Assembly: GCA_029834535.1 (NCBI GenBank)
Contig: JAQMWT010000314.1
Location: 682,001-746,000, forward strand
Origin: Chrysophaeum taylorii
Taxonomy: Eukaryota; Sar; Pelagophyceae; Pelagomonadales; Pelagomonadaceae
DNA length: 64,000 bases
Reading direction: 5' to 3'
The number at the start of each line of letters is the position of its first letter. Position 1 is the first letter of the stretch. Shown piece by piece: positions 1 through 14,700 of this stretch. The position numbers and the translations under genes are program-made. Below the pieces are notes generated by a model. That model was not told the origin of the DNA and ran no database searches. It worked only from the letters and a program-made list of their open reading frames with translations.

Positions 1-2
1 CA

Positions 3-3000
3 GTGGCTACTGGTGGGGCAATCATCGCTATGAGTGGCGAGGGCACCGCCTCGTCGAGTGGATCAATTTTAGTTTCGAGTGCGAATGCCGGCGTCGCTGG
101 GACGAGTGGAAGGCTTGTATTTAGTACTGGGAGCGCGAAGGCTGGCAACAGCGGGGCCATTGCGCTCGGCTCAGGTACCGCAACCGGTGGAAGTGGTGGA
201 ACATTACGCCTCGGCGTCGGCAGCGGTACGAGCGGTGCAGGTGGAGCCATGCACCTGGCAGCTGGGAGATCAACAGCCGCAACGGGCGGTGCTATAAGTA
301 TCGCAAGTGGTGAAGGCACGGCCTCTAGCTCTGGCGCCATTGTCCTAAAATCTGCGAACGCGGGCGCGGCTGGGGCAAGCGGTAGGCTCGTCTTCAGCTC
401 CGGGTCGGCGTGCACTGGAAACAGTGGTGCTGTTGCTGTGGGATCAGGGACCGCAACTGGGGGTCGCAGTGGCACCGTCGCGATTGTAGTTGGAAGTGGC
501 ACTAGTGGTGCGGGCGGTCTTGTTCAGCTTCAAGCCGGCTTGAGCACTGTGGCAAGCGGAGGCTCGATCGTTGTCAGCAGCGGAGAGGGCACGGCGACAA
601 GTAGTGGTAGTGTGTTTATCACGAGCTCGAATGCAGGCGTGGCCGGGACAAGTGGATCACTCGTCTTCAGCTCTGGCTCATCAGTCAGCGGAAATAGCGG
701 TTCAATCTTTGCCGGGTCATGCACAGCAACCGGTGGGCGAGGTGGCGCTCTAACGCTCTCCGTTGGGAGCGGCACAAGCGGCGTCGGTGGTGCAATCGTG
801 GCAGCGAGTGGCCGAAGCACTACGGCGACCGGTGGTTCCATGGTACTGGCTTCGGGCGAAGGAACGGCGACCAGCAGCGGAAGTATCTTGGTGAGTAGCG
901 CCAACGCTGGTGGTGCAGGCTCGAGTGGTGCGCTTGTCTTCAGCTCGGGAACGTCAAAGTCGGCAAACAGTGGTGGTATCTTTGTCGGAACTGGAGGCGC
1001 AACGGCTGGAACTGGTGGTGCGATCACCATAAGCGTCGGCAGCGGAACCAGTGGAGCTGGTGGTGACGTCTACATGCTTGGCGGTCGCAGCACGGTGGCA
1101 ACAGGAGGGACAGTTAATGCCATGAGTGGCGAGGGGACCGCGTCGTCGAGTGGAGCCATCGTCATTTCTAGCGCAAATGCTGGTGTCGCTGGCACTTCGG
1201 GGAATCTCGTTTTCAGCAGTGGTAGCGCAAAAACTGGTAATAGCGGGGCCATTGCACTAGGTTCCGGCGCGGCTATAGCCGGGCGTGGTGGAGCCTTGAG
1301 TCTTGCTGTCGGCAGCGGTACGAGCGGAACAGGTGGAGCAGTGCGCGTGTCGTCTGGAAGATCGACTGGTGCAACCGGTGGTGTTGTCAGCGTTGCGAGT
1401 GGTGAAGGCACAGCATCAAGCTCTGGCGTGATTGTGATCGGTAGCACGAACGCTGGCGTGACCGGAACGAGCGGTTGGCTCGTCTTTAGCTCTGGATCGG
1501 CATGCACTGGCAACAGCGGTGGGGTTACCGTGGGATCCGGCCCAGCGACTGGTGGGCGAGGTGGATGTGTTACAATTGCCGTCGGAAGTGGTACTAGTGG
1601 CGTCGGCGGAGCGCTGCAGGTTCAAGCCGGACGTAGCACGGTGTCTACTGGCGGAGCGATCTCGATCGCAAGTGGAGAAGGTACAGCGACTAGTAGCGGA
1701 TGCGTACTCGTTTCGAGTGCAAATGCTGGAGTCTCGGGTGTGAGCGGCGCGTTGGTTTTCAGTTCAGGTGCGGCGACGGCTGGTAGCAGCGGCGCCCTGC
1801 TTATAGGAACAGGAAGCGCAACAGGTGGTCACGGTGGCGCTGTGAATCTGGTCGTTGGGAGCGGAACAAGTGGAGTCGGTGGTTTGTTGATTGGGAATGC
1901 CGGGCGTAGCACGGTCGTGACGGGTGGTTCTGTCTTTTTGACTTCGGGTGAAGGAACCACAACCAGCAGCGGTGGCATCTTCGTCAGCAGCGCGAATGCA
2001 GGCGCCTCGGGTCAAAGTGGTGTGCTCGTCTTTAGTTCCGGGACGTCAAAGTCGGCAAACAGTGGCTCCATTCTTCTTGGCACTGGAAGTGCGACAGCTG
2101 GAACCAGCGGTGCAGTCACATTGAGCGTCGGTAGTGGAACTAGCGGTGTTGGCGGTCAGGTCAATGTGCTTGGCGGTCGAAGTACCGTAGCAACTGGCGG
2201 GTCGATTGTTGCCATGAGCGGTGAAGGCACCACCACTTCGAGTGGAGCCATCCTAATATCGAGTGCGAATGCTGGTGTTACGGGGACGAGTGGCAAGCTT
2301 GTATTTAGCACTGGAAGCGCGAAGGCTGGCAACAGCGGGGCCGTCTCGTTCGGCTCCGGTGCCGCAACGGGTGGAAGTGGCGGGGCATTACGCCTCGGCG
2401 TCGGCAGCGGTACGAGCGGTGCAGGTGGAACTGTGCACGTTTCTTCTGGGAGATCAACAATTGCTACCGGGGGTGCTATCCGCATCGCAAGTGGTGAAGG
2501 CACGGCCTCTAGCTCTGGCGCCATTGTCATAGCATCTGCGAACGCGGGCGCGGCTGGGGCAAGCGGTAGGCTCGTCTTCAGCTCCGGGTCGGCGTGCACT
2601 GGAAACACTGGTGCTGTTGCTGTGGGATCAGGGACCGCAACTGGGGGTCGCAGTGGCACCGTCGCGATTGTAGTCGGAAGTGGCACTAGTGGTGCGGGCG
2701 GTCTTGTTCAGCTTCAAGCCGGCTTGAGCACTGTGGCAAGCGGAGGCTCGATCGTGGTCAGCAGTGGAGAGGGCACGGCGACGAGTAGTGGTAGTGTGTT
2801 TATCACGAGCTCGAATGCAGGCGTGGCCGGGACAAGTGGATCACTCGTCTTCAGCTCTGGCTCATCAGTCAGCGGAAATAGCGGTTCAATCTTTGCCGGG
2901 TCATGCACAGCAACCGGTGGGCGAGGTGGCGCTCTAACGCTCTCCGTTGGGAGCGGCACAAGCGGCATCGGTGGTGCAATCGTGGCTGCGAGTGGCCGAA

Positions 3001-6000
3001 GCACTACGGCGACTGGTGGTTCCATGGTACTGGCTTCGGGCGAAGGAACGGCGACCAGCAGCGGAAGTATCTTGGTGAGTAGCGCCAACGCTGGTGGTGC
3101 AGGCTCGAGTGGTGCGCTTGTCTTCAGCTCGGGCACATCAAAGTCGGCAAACAGTGGTGGTATCTTTGTCGGAACTGGAGGCGCAACGGCTGGAACTGGT
3201 GGTGCGATCACCACAAGCGTCGGCAGCGGAACCAGTGGAGCTGGTGGTGACGTCTACATGCTTGGCGGTCGCAGCACCGTGGCAACAGGAGGGACAATTG
3301 TTGCCATGAGTGGCGAGGGGACCGCGTCGTCGAGTGGAGCCATCTTCATTTCTAGCGCAAATGCTGGTGTTGCTGGCACTTCGGGGAATCTCGTTTTCAG
3401 CAGTGGTAGCGCCAAAACAGGTAATAGCGGAGCCATTGCACTAGGTTCCGGCGCGGCTACAGCCGGACGTGGTGGAGCCTTGAGTCTTGCTGTTGGCAGC
3501 GGTACGAGCGGAACAGGTGGAGCAGTGCACGTGTCGTCTGGGAGATCGACTGGTGCAACCGGTGGTGTTGTCAGCGTTGCGAGTGGTGAAGGCACAGCAT
3601 CAAGCTCTGGCGTGATTGTGATCGGTAGCACGAACGCTGGCGTGACCGGAACGAGCGGTCGGCTCGTCTTTAGCTCTGGATCGGCATGCACTGGCAACAG
3701 CGGTGGGGTTACCGTGGGATCCGGCCCAGCGACTGGTGGGCGAGGTGGATGTGTTACAATTGCCGTCGGAAGTGGTACTAGTGGCGTCGGCGGAGCGCTG
3801 CAGGTTCAAGCCGGACGTAGCACAGCGTCTACTGGCGGAGCAATATCGATCGCAAGTGGAGAAGGTACAGCGACTAGTAGCGGATGCGTACTCGTTTCGA
3901 GTGCAAATGCTGGAGTCACGGGAGTGAGCGGCGCGTTAGTTTTCAGTTCAGGTGCAGCGACGGCTGGTAGCAGCGGCGCCCTGCTTTTAGGAACAGGAAG
4001 CGCAACAGGTGGTCACGGTGGCGCCGTAAATCTGGTCGTTGGGAGCGGAACGAGCGGTGAAGGTGGTTTGTTGATTGCAAGCGCCGGTCGCAGCTCCGTC
4101 GCGACGGGTGGTTCTCTTATTGTGTATTCGGGTGAAGGAACCGCAACCAGCAGTGGCAGCATCATCGTTGGCAGCGCCAATGCGGGCACGTCAGGAGAAA
4201 GCGGTGTTCTAGTATTTAGCTCTGGCACATCGACATCGGCGAATAGTGGTTCTATTCTTTTGGGAACTGGAAGTTCGACTGCGGGGACTGGAGGGACTGT
4301 ACGGATAAGTGTTGGTAGCGGAACCAGTGGGTCGGGCGGTCGGGTCAATCTGTTCGCAGGTCGAAGTACAGTGGCTACTGGTGGGGCAATCATCGCTATG
4401 AGTGGCGAGGGCACCGCCTCGTCGAGTGGATCAATTTTAGTTTCGAGTGCGAATGCTGGCGTCGCTGGGACGAGTGGAAGGCTTGTATTTAGTACTGGGA
4501 GCGCGAAGGCTGGCAATAGCGGGGCCATTGCGCTCGGCTCAGGTACCGCAACCGGTGGAAGTGGTGGAACATTACGCCTCGGCGTCGGCAGCGGTACGAG
4601 CGGTGCAGGTGGAGCCATGCACCTGGCAGCTGGGAGATCAACAGCCGCAACGGGCGGTGCTATAAGTATCGCAAGTGGTGAAGGCACGGCCTCTAGCTCT
4701 GGCGCCATTGTCCTAAAATCTGCGAACGCGGGCGCGGCTGGGGCAAGCGGTCAGCTCGTCTTCAGCTCCGGGTCGGCGTGCACTGGAAACAGTGGTGCTG
4801 TTGCTGTGGGATCAGGGAGCGCAACTGGGGGTCGCAGTGGCACCGTCGCGATTGTAGTTGGAAGTGGCACTAGTGGTGCGGGCGGTCTTGTTCAGCTTCA
4901 AGCCGGCTTGAGCACTGTGGCAAGCGGAGGCTCGATCGTTGTCAGCAGCGGAGAGGGCACGGCGACAAGTAGTGGTAGTGTGTTTATCACGAGCTCGAAT
5001 GCAGGTGTGGCCGGGACAAGTGGATCACTCGTCTTCAGCTCTGGCTCATCAGTCAGCGGAAATAGCGGTTCAATCTTTGCCGGGTCATGCACAGCAACCG
5101 GTGGGCGAGGTGGCGCTCTAACGCTCTCCGTTGGGAGCGGCACAAGCGGCGTCGGTGGCGCAATCGTGGCAGCGAGTGGCCGAAGCACTACGGCGACCGG
5201 TGGTTCCATGGTACTGGCTTCGGGCGAAGGAACGGCGACCAGCAGCGGAAGTATCTTGGTGAGTAGCGCCAATGCTGGTGGTGCAGGCTCGAGTGGTGCG
5301 CTTGTCTTCAGCTCGGGAACGTCAAAGTCGGCAAACAGTGGTGGTATATTTGTCGGAACTGGAGGCGCAACGGCTGGAACTGGTGGTGCGATCACCATAA
5401 GCGTCGGCAGCGGAACCAGTGGAGCTGGTGGTGACGTCTACATGCTTGGCGGTCGCAGCACGGTGGCAACAGGAGGGACAGTTAATGCCATGAGTGGCGA
5501 GGGGACCGCGTCGTCGAGTGGAGCCATCTTCATTTCTAGCGCAAATGCTGGTGTCGCTGGCACTTCGGGGAATCTCGTTTTCAGCAGTGGTAGCGCCAAA
5601 ACTGGCAATAGCGGGGCCATTGCACTAGGTTCCGGCGCGGCTACAGCCGGACGTGGTGGAGCCTTGAGTCTTGCTGTCGGCAGCGGTACGAGCGGAACAG
5701 GTGGAGCAGTGCTCGTGTCGTCTGGGAGATCGACTGGTGCAACCGGTGGTGTTGTCAGCGTTGTGAGTGGTGAAGGCACAGCATCAAGCTCTGGCGTGAT
5801 TGTGATCGGTAGTACGAACGCTGGCGTGACCGGAACGAGCGGTCGGCTCGTCTTTAGCTCTGGATCGGCATGCACTGGCAACAGCGGTGGGGTTACCGTG
5901 GGATCCGGCCCAGCGACTGGTGGGCGAGGTGGATGTGTTACAATTGCCGTCGGAAGTGGTACTAGTGGCGTCGGCGGAGCGCTGCAGGTTCAAGCCGGAC

Positions 6001-8736
6001 GTAGCACGGTGTCTACTGGCGGAGCGATCTCGATCGCAAGTGGAGAAGGTACAGCGACTAGTAGCGGATGCGTACTCGTTTCGAGTGCAAATGCTGGAGT
6101 CACGGGAGTGAGCGGCGCGTTGGTTTTCAGTTCAGGTGCGGCGACGGCTGGTAGCAGCGGCGCCCTGCTTATAGGAACAGGAAGCGCAACAGGTGGTCAC
6201 GGTGGCGCCGTGAATCTGGTCGTTGGGAGCGGAACAAGTGGAGTCGGTGGTTTGTTGATTGGGAATGCCGGGCGTAGCACGGTCGCGACGGGTGGTTCTG
6301 TCTTTTTGACTTCGGGTGAAGGAACCACAACCAGCAGCGGTGGCATCTTCGTCAGCAGCGCGAACGCAGGCGCCTCGGGTCAAAGTGGTGTGCTCGCCTT
6401 TAGTTCCGGGACGTCAAAGTCGGCAAACAGTGGCTCCATTCTTCTTGGCACTGGAAGTGCGACAGCTGGAACCAGCGGTGCAGTCACATTGAGCGTCGGT
6501 AGTGGAACTAGCGGTGTTGGCGGTCAGGTCAATGTGCTTGGCGGTCGAAGTACCGTAGCAACTGGCGGGTCGATTGTTGCCATGAGCGGTGAAGGCACCG
6601 CCACTTCGAGTGGAGCCATCCTAATATCGAGTGCGAATGCTGGTGTTACGGGGACGAGTGGCAAGCTTGTATTTAGCACTGGAAGCGCGAAGGCTGGCAA
6701 CAGCGGGGCCGTCTCGTTCGGCTCCGGTGCCGCAACGGGTGGAAGTGGCGGGGCATTACGCCTCGGCGTCGGCAGCGGTACGAGCGGTGCAGGTGGAGCT
6801 GTGCATGTTTCTTCTGGGAGATCAACAATTGCTACTGGGGGTGCTATCCGCATCGCAAGTGGTGAAGGCACGGCCTCTAGCACTGGCGCCATTGTCATAG
6901 CATCTGCGAACGCGGGCGCGGCTGGGGCAAGCGGTAGGCTCGTCTTCAGCTCCGGGTCGGCGTGCACTGGAAACAGTGGTGCTGTTGCTGTGGGATCAGG
7001 GAGCGCAACTGGGGGTCGCAGTGGCACCGTCGCGATTGTAGTCGGAAGTGGCACTAGTGGTGCGGGCGGTCTTGTTCAGCTTCAAGCCGGCTTGAGCACT
7101 GTGGCAAGCGGAGGCTCGATCGTGGTCAGCAGTGGAGAGGGCACGGCGACGAGTAGTGGTAGTGTGTTTATCACGAGCTCGAATGCAGGCGTGGCCGGGA
7201 CAAGTGGATCACTCGTCTTCAGCTCTGGCTCATCAGTCAGCGGAAATAGCGGTTCAATCTTTGCCGGGTCATGCACAGCAACCGGTGGGCGAGGTGGCGC
7301 TCTAACGCTCTCCGTTGGGAGCGGCACAAGCGGCGTCGGTGGTGCAATCGTGGCAGCGAGTGGCCGAAGCACTACGGCGACCGGTGGTTCCATGGTACTG
7401 GCTTCGGGCGAAGGAACGGCGACCAGCAGCGGAAGTATCTTGGTGAGTAGCGCCAACGCTGGTGGTGCAGGCTCGAGTGGTGCGCTTGTCTTCAGCTCGG
7501 GAACGTCAAAGTCGGCAAACAGTGGTGGTATCTTTGTCGGAACTGGAGGCGCAACGGCTGGAACTGGTGGTGCGATCACCATAAGCGTCGGCAGCGGAAC
7601 CAGTGGAGCTGGTGGTGACGTCTACATGCTTGGCGGTCGCAGCACCGTGGCAACAGGAGGGACAATTGTTGCCATGAGTGGCGAGGGGACCGCGTCGTCG
7701 AGTGGAGCCATCGTCATTTCTAGCGCAAATGCTGGTGTCGCTGGCACTTCGGGGAATCTCGTTTTCAGCAGTGGTAGCGCCAAAACTGGCAATAGCGGGG
7801 CCATTGCACTAGGTTCCGGCGCGGCTACAGCCGGACGTGGTGGAGCCTTGAGTCTTGCTGTTGGCAGCGGTACGAGCGGAACAGGTGGAGGCTTGCACGT
7901 GTCGTCTGGGAGATCGACAGGTACAACCGGTGGTGTTATCAACGTTGCAAGTGGCGAAGGCACAGCATCGAGCTCTGGCATGATTGTGATCGGTAGCACG
8001 AACGCTGGCATGGCTGGAACGAGCGGTTGGCTCGTCTTTAGCTCTGGATCGGCATGCACTGGCAACAGCGGTGGGGTTACCGTGGGATCCGGCCCAGCGA
8101 CTGGTGGGCGAGGTGGATGTGTTACAATTGCCGTCGGAAGTGGTACTAGTGGCGTCGGCGGAGCGCTGCAGGTTCAAGCCGGACGTAGCACGGCGTCTAC
8201 TGGCGGAGCGATCTCGATCGCAAGTGGCGAAGGTACAGCGACTAGTAGCGGATGCGTTCTCGTTTCGAGTGCAAATGCTGGAGTCACGGGAGTGAGCGGC
8301 GCGTTGGTTTTCAGTTCAGGTGCGGTGACGGCTGGTAGCAGCGGCGCCCTGCTGTTAGGAACAGGAAGCGCAACAGGTGGTCACGGTGGCGCCGTGAATC
8401 TGGTCGTAGGAAGCGGAACGAGCGGTGAAGGTGGTTTGTTGATTGCAAGCGCCGGTCGCAGCACCGTCGCGACGGGTGGTTCACTTATTTTGAATTCGGG
8501 TGAAGGAACCGCAACGAGCAGTGGCAGCATCATCGTTGGCAGCGCCAATGCGGGCACGTCAGGAGAAAGCGGTGCCCTAGTATTTAGCTCTGGCACATCG
8601 ACATCGGCGAATAGCGGTTCTATTCTTTTGGGAACTGGAAGTTCGACTGCGGGGACTGGAGGGACTGTACGGATAAGTGTTGGTAGCGGAACCAGTGGGT
8701 CAGGCGGTCGGGTCAATCTGTTCGCAGGTCGAAGTA
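3..8736 (+). repeat. Higher-order tandem repeat, 2184 nt (8 x 273) nested in 4368 nt (16 x 273)
   Basis: The segment beginning at 1 recurs almost unchanged at 4369 and begins a third time near 8737, a period of 4368 nt. Blocks within it recur at 2184 nt, for example the same internal block at about 530, 2714, 4898 and 7082. Both periods are exact multiples of the 273-nt unit, so the reading frame is kept. Copies differ only by scattered substitutions, some of them synonymous, as expected for recent unequal crossing-over or conversion within the gene. Confidence 0.9.
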
Positions 8737-11700
8737 CAGTGGCGACTGGTGGGGCAATCATCGCTATGAGTGGCGAGGGTACCGCTTCGTCGAGTGGATC
8801 AATTTTAGTTTCGAGTGCGAATGCCGGCGTCGCTGGGACGAGTGGTAGGCTTGTGTTTAGTACTGGGAGCGCGAAGACTGGCAATAGCGGGGCCATTGCG
8901 CTAGGCTCAGGTGCCGCAACTGCTGGATGTGGTGGAGCCCTGCACCTTGCCGTCGGCAGCGGTACAAGCGGAGCAGGTGGATCTGTAACTTTTCACGCAG
9001 GAACTTCGACCGTAGTTACAGGTGGCTCTCTTTTTGTTGGGAGTGGTGAGGGTACGGCAACAAGTTCTGGTTTGATTGCTATCTACAGTACAAATGGAGG
9101 CGTCTCTGGATCCAGCGGCCGGTTGGTATTTAGTTCCGGCACTGCAACAGGTGGTAACAGCGGTGCTATGTTTATAGGATCTGCTCCAGCGACTGGCGGC
9201 ACTGGGGGCCAGATTCGTGTCGTTGTTGGCAGTGGAACAAGTGGCGCTGGAGGCAAAGTTCGTCTTCAAGCGGGAAGAAGCACGGCCGAAACGGGGGGTC
9301 TCCTCTCCGTAGCAAGTGGCGAGGGTACCGCGACGAGCAGTGGCAGCATTTTGATCTCCAGCGCGAACGGTGGAAGTGCAGGTGCGAGTGGCAAACTCGT
9401 CTTTAGCTCAGGAGGAGCTACATCTGGTAACAGTGGCGCGCATCTCGTCGGATCGGCACCTGCGACTGCCGGGCGCGGCGGAGCTCTTCGCCTAGTGGTC
9501 GGCAGTGGTACGAGTGGTGCTGGAGGCTCGGTTGAGAGCGTCGCGGGCAGGAGTACGACGGCAACAGGCGGAGCTGTCATTTGTACATCTGGAGAAGGGA
9601 CAGCGTCGAGCAGTGGGCATGTCGTCATTACTAGTGCCAATTCCGGTTCAAGTGGTCAAAGTGGCAAACTTGTCTTCAGCTCGGGGACCTCCAACTCAGC
9701 AAACAGCGGCAGCTTGTGCTTTGGTACCGGAACCGCCACTTCTGGCCGAGGTGGGTGCTTCATGATTGGCGTGGGCAGTGGTACGAGTGGCGTTGGGGGA
9801 GAAGTGCAAGTTCTAGCTGGTCGTAGCACGGCAGCAACTGGTGGTAGCGTCGAAATGCGATCTGGCGAAGGTACTGCAACCTCAAGCGGTTCGATAATGA
9901 TTTCTACGGCAAACAGTGGTTCGGCTGGATCGAGTGGGAGACTAATCTTTAGTTCTGGAAGTGCCAAATCCGGAAACAGCGGAAGCGTGCTGCTTGGATC
10001 AGGCGCCGCTACTGGTGGTCGTGGTGGGAACGTGCGCCTGAGTGTCGGAAGTGGCACCAGTGGTGCTGGTGGCTCAATTCGATTGAGGAGTGGTAGAGCA
10101 ACAGTCGCGACAGGAGGATCCATAGCTTTCCACAGCGGCGAAGGTACTGCGTCGAGCTCAGGGACAATGTCTATTCGCAGTGCTAATGGAGGCGTCTCTG
10201 GATCCAGCGGCCGGTTGGTGTTTAGTTCCGGCACTGCATCAGGTGGTAACAGCGGTGCTGTGTTGATGGGATCTGCTCCAGCGACTGGCGGCACTGGGGG
10301 CCAGATTCGTGTCGTTGTTGGCAGTGGAACAAGTGGCGCTGGAGGCAAACTTCGTCTTCAAGCGGGAAGAAGCACGGCCGAAACGGGTGGTCTCCTCTCC
10401 GTGGCAAGTGGCGAGGGTACCGCGACGAGCAGTGGCAGCATTTTGATCTCCAGCGCGAACGGTGGAAGTGCAGGTGCGAGTGGCAAACTCGTCTTTAGCT
10501 CAGGAGGAGCTACATCTGGTAACAGTGGCGCGCATCTCGTCGGATCGGCACCTGCGACTGCCGGGCGCGGCGGAGCTCTTCGCCTAGTGGTCGGCAGTGG
10601 TACGAGTGGTGCTGGAGGCTCGGTTGAGAGCGTCGCGGGCAGGAGTACGACGGCAACAGGCGGAGCTGTCATTTGTACATCTGGAGAAGGGACAGCGTCG
10701 AGCAGTGGGCATGTCGTCATTACTAGTGCCAATTCCGGTTCAAGTGGTCAAAGTGGCAAACTTGTCTTCAGCTCGGGAACCTCCAACTCAGCAAACAGCG
10801 GCAGCTTGTGCTTTGGTACCGGAACTGCCACTGCTGGCCAAGGTGGGTACTTTATAATTGGCGTGGGCAGTGGTACGAGTGGCGTTGGGGGAGAAGTGCA
10901 AGTTCTAGCTGGTCGTAGCACGGCAGCAACTGGTGGTAGCGTCGAAATGCGATCTGGCGAAGGTACTGCAACCTCAAGCGGTTCAATAATGATTTCTACG
11001 GCAAACGGTGGTTTGGCTGGATCGAGTGGGAGACTAGTCTTTAGTTCTGGAAGTGCCAAATCCGGAAACAGCGGAAGCGTGCTGCTTGGATCAGGCGCCG
11101 CTACTGGTGGTCGTGGTGGGAGCGTGCGGCTGAGTGTCGGAAGTGGCACCAGTGGTGCTGGTGGTAGCGTCAATTTCCAAAGTGGTCGATCCGCTGCGGC
11201 CACCGGTGGAGCTATTGCAATAGAAAGCGGCGAGGGAACTACGTCAAGCTCAGGAGCTGTAGTCATCACCAGTGCCAATGCAGGCGTCGTAGGATCCAGC
11301 GGTCGATTGGTTTTTAGTTCCGGCACATCGACGGGTGGCAACAGCGGTGCAGTTTTGATGGGATCCGCTTCAGCGACGGGAGGCGCTGGAGGCGAGATTC
11401 GCGTCGTTGTCGGCAGCGGAACCAGCGGTGTTGGAGGTAAAATTCTCCTTCAAGCAGGCAGAAGCACTGCCGAAACTGGTGGATTGCTATCGATCAAGAG
11501 CGGCGAGGGCACGGCGACGAGTAGTGGCAGCGTGGTGGTCTCGAGCGCAAACGGGGGAGATGCAGGCGTCAGCGGTAAGCTCGTCTTCAGCTCCGGAGCA
11601 ACTGCAGCAGGTACGAGTGGCGCTCTTCTCATTGGATCGGCAGCAGCTACGGGTGGCCGTGGCGGTGCAGTGCGTCTAAGTGTTGGGAGCGGTACGAGTG

Positions 11701-14700
11701 GCTCGGGGGGTATCTTGAGAGCAGTGAGTGGGCGAAGTACTGGCGCTACGGGAGGCATGTTTTCTGTTGCATCGGGAGAAGGAACAAGTTCAAGTTCAGG
11801 GGCCATCTACATAGCCTCGGCGAACGCAGGAGTCTCAGGGGCCAGCGGGCGTCTCGTCTTCAGTTCAGGCTTTTCGAGTACAGGGAACAGCGGCGGCGTA
11901 CGAATAGGCTCGGGCGCGGCGAGTGGTGGTCGAGGAGGAGCAGTGACTCTCTCTGTCGGCTCAGGTACCAGCGGGGTGGCTGGCTCCATAGAGCTTCTCT
12001 CAGGTCGAAGCACCATCACCACTGGAGGTTCGGTGATCATTCAAACCGGTGAAGGTACCGCGACAAGTAGCGGGTTCATCGCCATCTTGAGCTCGAATGC
12101 TGGCGTATCTGGAACAAGTGGTCGACTCATATTCAGTTCAGGAAGTACTAGCTCGGGTAACAGCGGTGACATCGCGATCGGAACCGGTGCTTCAACTGGC
12201 GGTCGGGCGGGCGAGCTCCGCGTGACGGTGGGTAGTGGTACGAGCGGCGCAGGGGCATCAATACTGTTGGCAGCGGGACGAAGCACGTCGCGCACTGGCG
12301 GTGAGCTGCGCTTTATGTCTGGCGAGGGCACAGCATCAAGTAGTGGTTCTATCCGAATCACCACGATGAATGCTGGGATCACCGGCACGAGTGGTCGCTT
12401 GTCGTTTTCCACCGGCGTATCGACAACAGGAAACAGCGGTGCCGTGCTGGTGGGATCGGGTGCTGCGACAGGAGGTCGTGGTGGGGCAGTGTCCCTTTCG
12501 GTTGGAAGTGGTACGAGTGGTTCCGGTGGGAGCCTTTTGCTTCTCTCGGGACGTAGCAGAGGTGCCACGGGGGGCGCGGTTACGATCGAATCGGGAGAGG
12601 GCACGGCCTCTAGTAGTGGCATGATATGTATCGCGAGTGCGAATGCGGGCAGTGCTGGTGCGAGCGGTCGCCTTGTGTTTAGCACGGGCACGGCGGTGAC
12701 CGGGAACAGCGGGTCAATTCACGTTGGATCTGGCTCCGCAACGGCTGGTCAAGGTGGAGCCGTTCTCATAAGTGTTGGAAGTGGCACCAGTGGTGTTGGC
12801 GCGAGACTCAGTTTATTGGCTGGGAGGAGCACGATAGCCACAGGAGGTTTGCTGTCCATATTTGGAGGGGAAGGTACAGCATCGTCAAGCGGGGCGGTGT
12901 TGATCACGTCCGCAAACGCAGGAGTTTCTGGCGCTAGTGGAAGGCTCGTTTTCAGTTCTGGAATTGCAACCGCAGGAAATAGTGGGGCGATCCTCGTTGG
13001 GACTGGTGCGAGCACAGGAGGCAGAAGCGGCGACATTCGTATCACTGTCGGATCCGGCACGTCGGGAGCTGGCGGCGACCTGAAGATGAGTGCTGGCGTG
13101 TCCTACGGCGCATCGTCAAAGACTGGGGGGTCGCTAACAATCGAAAGCGGTGCCGGCTCTGCGACGAGCAGCGGATCTGTCATCATCTTTACCGCGAATG
13201 CTGGTACCGCTGGCTCCTCGGGTAGCATTGTGCTGTCAACCGGGGTCTCGACGACGGGGAACAGCGGTGCCATCAGTCTCATCAGTGGTGATGCAACGAC
13301 CGGGAGTGGAGGTGGCTTGTCTCTCTCCGTTGGTGCCGGCGACAGCGGTGTCGGCGGAGTCATATCTATCACTGCGGGCGCAACCACCGCGTCGAGTGCT
13401 ACCGGAGGATCCGTCACTATTTCGGGCGGTGCGGCGACCGCTGAAGGTGGTGCAGTCGCGGTTCGCTCGGGCACAGGAACTTCAGCCACGGGCGGTATTG
13501 CGTGGGTTGTTTCTGGCGAGGGGGCGGCGACCAGCAGTGGTGCTATGCTCATCATGTCGTCGAATGCTGGCACGTCAGGCGCGAGCGGGAAACTGGTGTT
13601 CAGCACGGGAACTTCGAAGACGGGCAACACGGGAGCCGTGCTTGTTGGTACAGGCTCGGCGACAGGAGGTACCGCCGGTTCTGTTTTCATATCTGTCGGT
13701 AGTGGCACGAGTGGCTCTGGCGGTGGCATCTCTTTGTTCGCAGGTCGCAGCACGGTCGCGACGGGGGGTTCCACGCAAATCTTATCGGGCGAAGGCACGG
13801 CGTCCAGTAGCGGCAGTCTGGTGGTCATGAGTGCGAACGCGGGGGCCTCAGGAGGCAGTGGCCGCTTGGTATTCAGCTCGGGCTCGGCAAAGGCTGGCAA
13901 CAGTGGCGGCCTGTGGCTTGGCACGGGAGCCGCAACCGGGGGGCGCGGCGGCTCGGTCGTGCTCAGCGTTGGAAGTGGAACCAGCGGCGCTGGTGGTCTG
14001 TTGGTTGTTGCTGCTGGGCGGACCACGGATCTGACTGGTGGGTCTCTCCAAATTCACAGCGGAGAAGGAACGGCGTCCAGCAGTGGAATGATCGCGGTGA
14101 GTAGTGCCAACGCGGGGTTGTCGGGAACTAGCGGCCGGCTCGTGTTTAGCTCTGGCGTTGGCAACGGGGGGAACAGCGGCGCACTCTGCATTGGGACTGG
14201 TAGTGCGACAGATGGACGTGGTGGTGCTGTATATCTGACCGTGGGAAGTGGGACGAGCGGCGCCGGCGGCATGCTGTACGCGGAGGCGGGTCGCAGCACG
14301 GCGAAGACGGGCGGATCGCTTCACGTTCGCGCAGGCGAAGGAACTGCGACGAGCAGCGGGAGCATCACGATTCGTACCGCCAATGCCGGCACAGCTGGAA
14401 CAAGCGGGCGTCTTGTCTTCAGTACGGGTTCGTCTTGCACTGGAAACAGCGGATGTCTCGTCTTGGGCACGGGCGCCGCGACGGCGGGACGTGGTGGGTC
14501 TGTGATGCTAGCGGTCGGAAGCGGGACGAGCGGCGCTGGAGGCTCAATCCAGATGTTTGCTGGCCGAAGCACCGTGGCAACGGGAGGCGATGTAACTCTA
14601 TACACCGGAGAGGGTACGGCTACCAGCAGCGGGGCTATTTTCGTATCTAGCGCGAACGCGGGGGTCGCTGGAGCAAGCGGAATGCTGATCTTCAGCTCGG

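Noticed and set aside
530-14324. Many long Pro/Val/Ala-rich frames on the strand opposite the giant repeat gene
   Set aside because: They recur at the repeat period and are mirror frames of the GC-rich 273-nt unit; the sense strand has a single frame and a sensible C-terminus.
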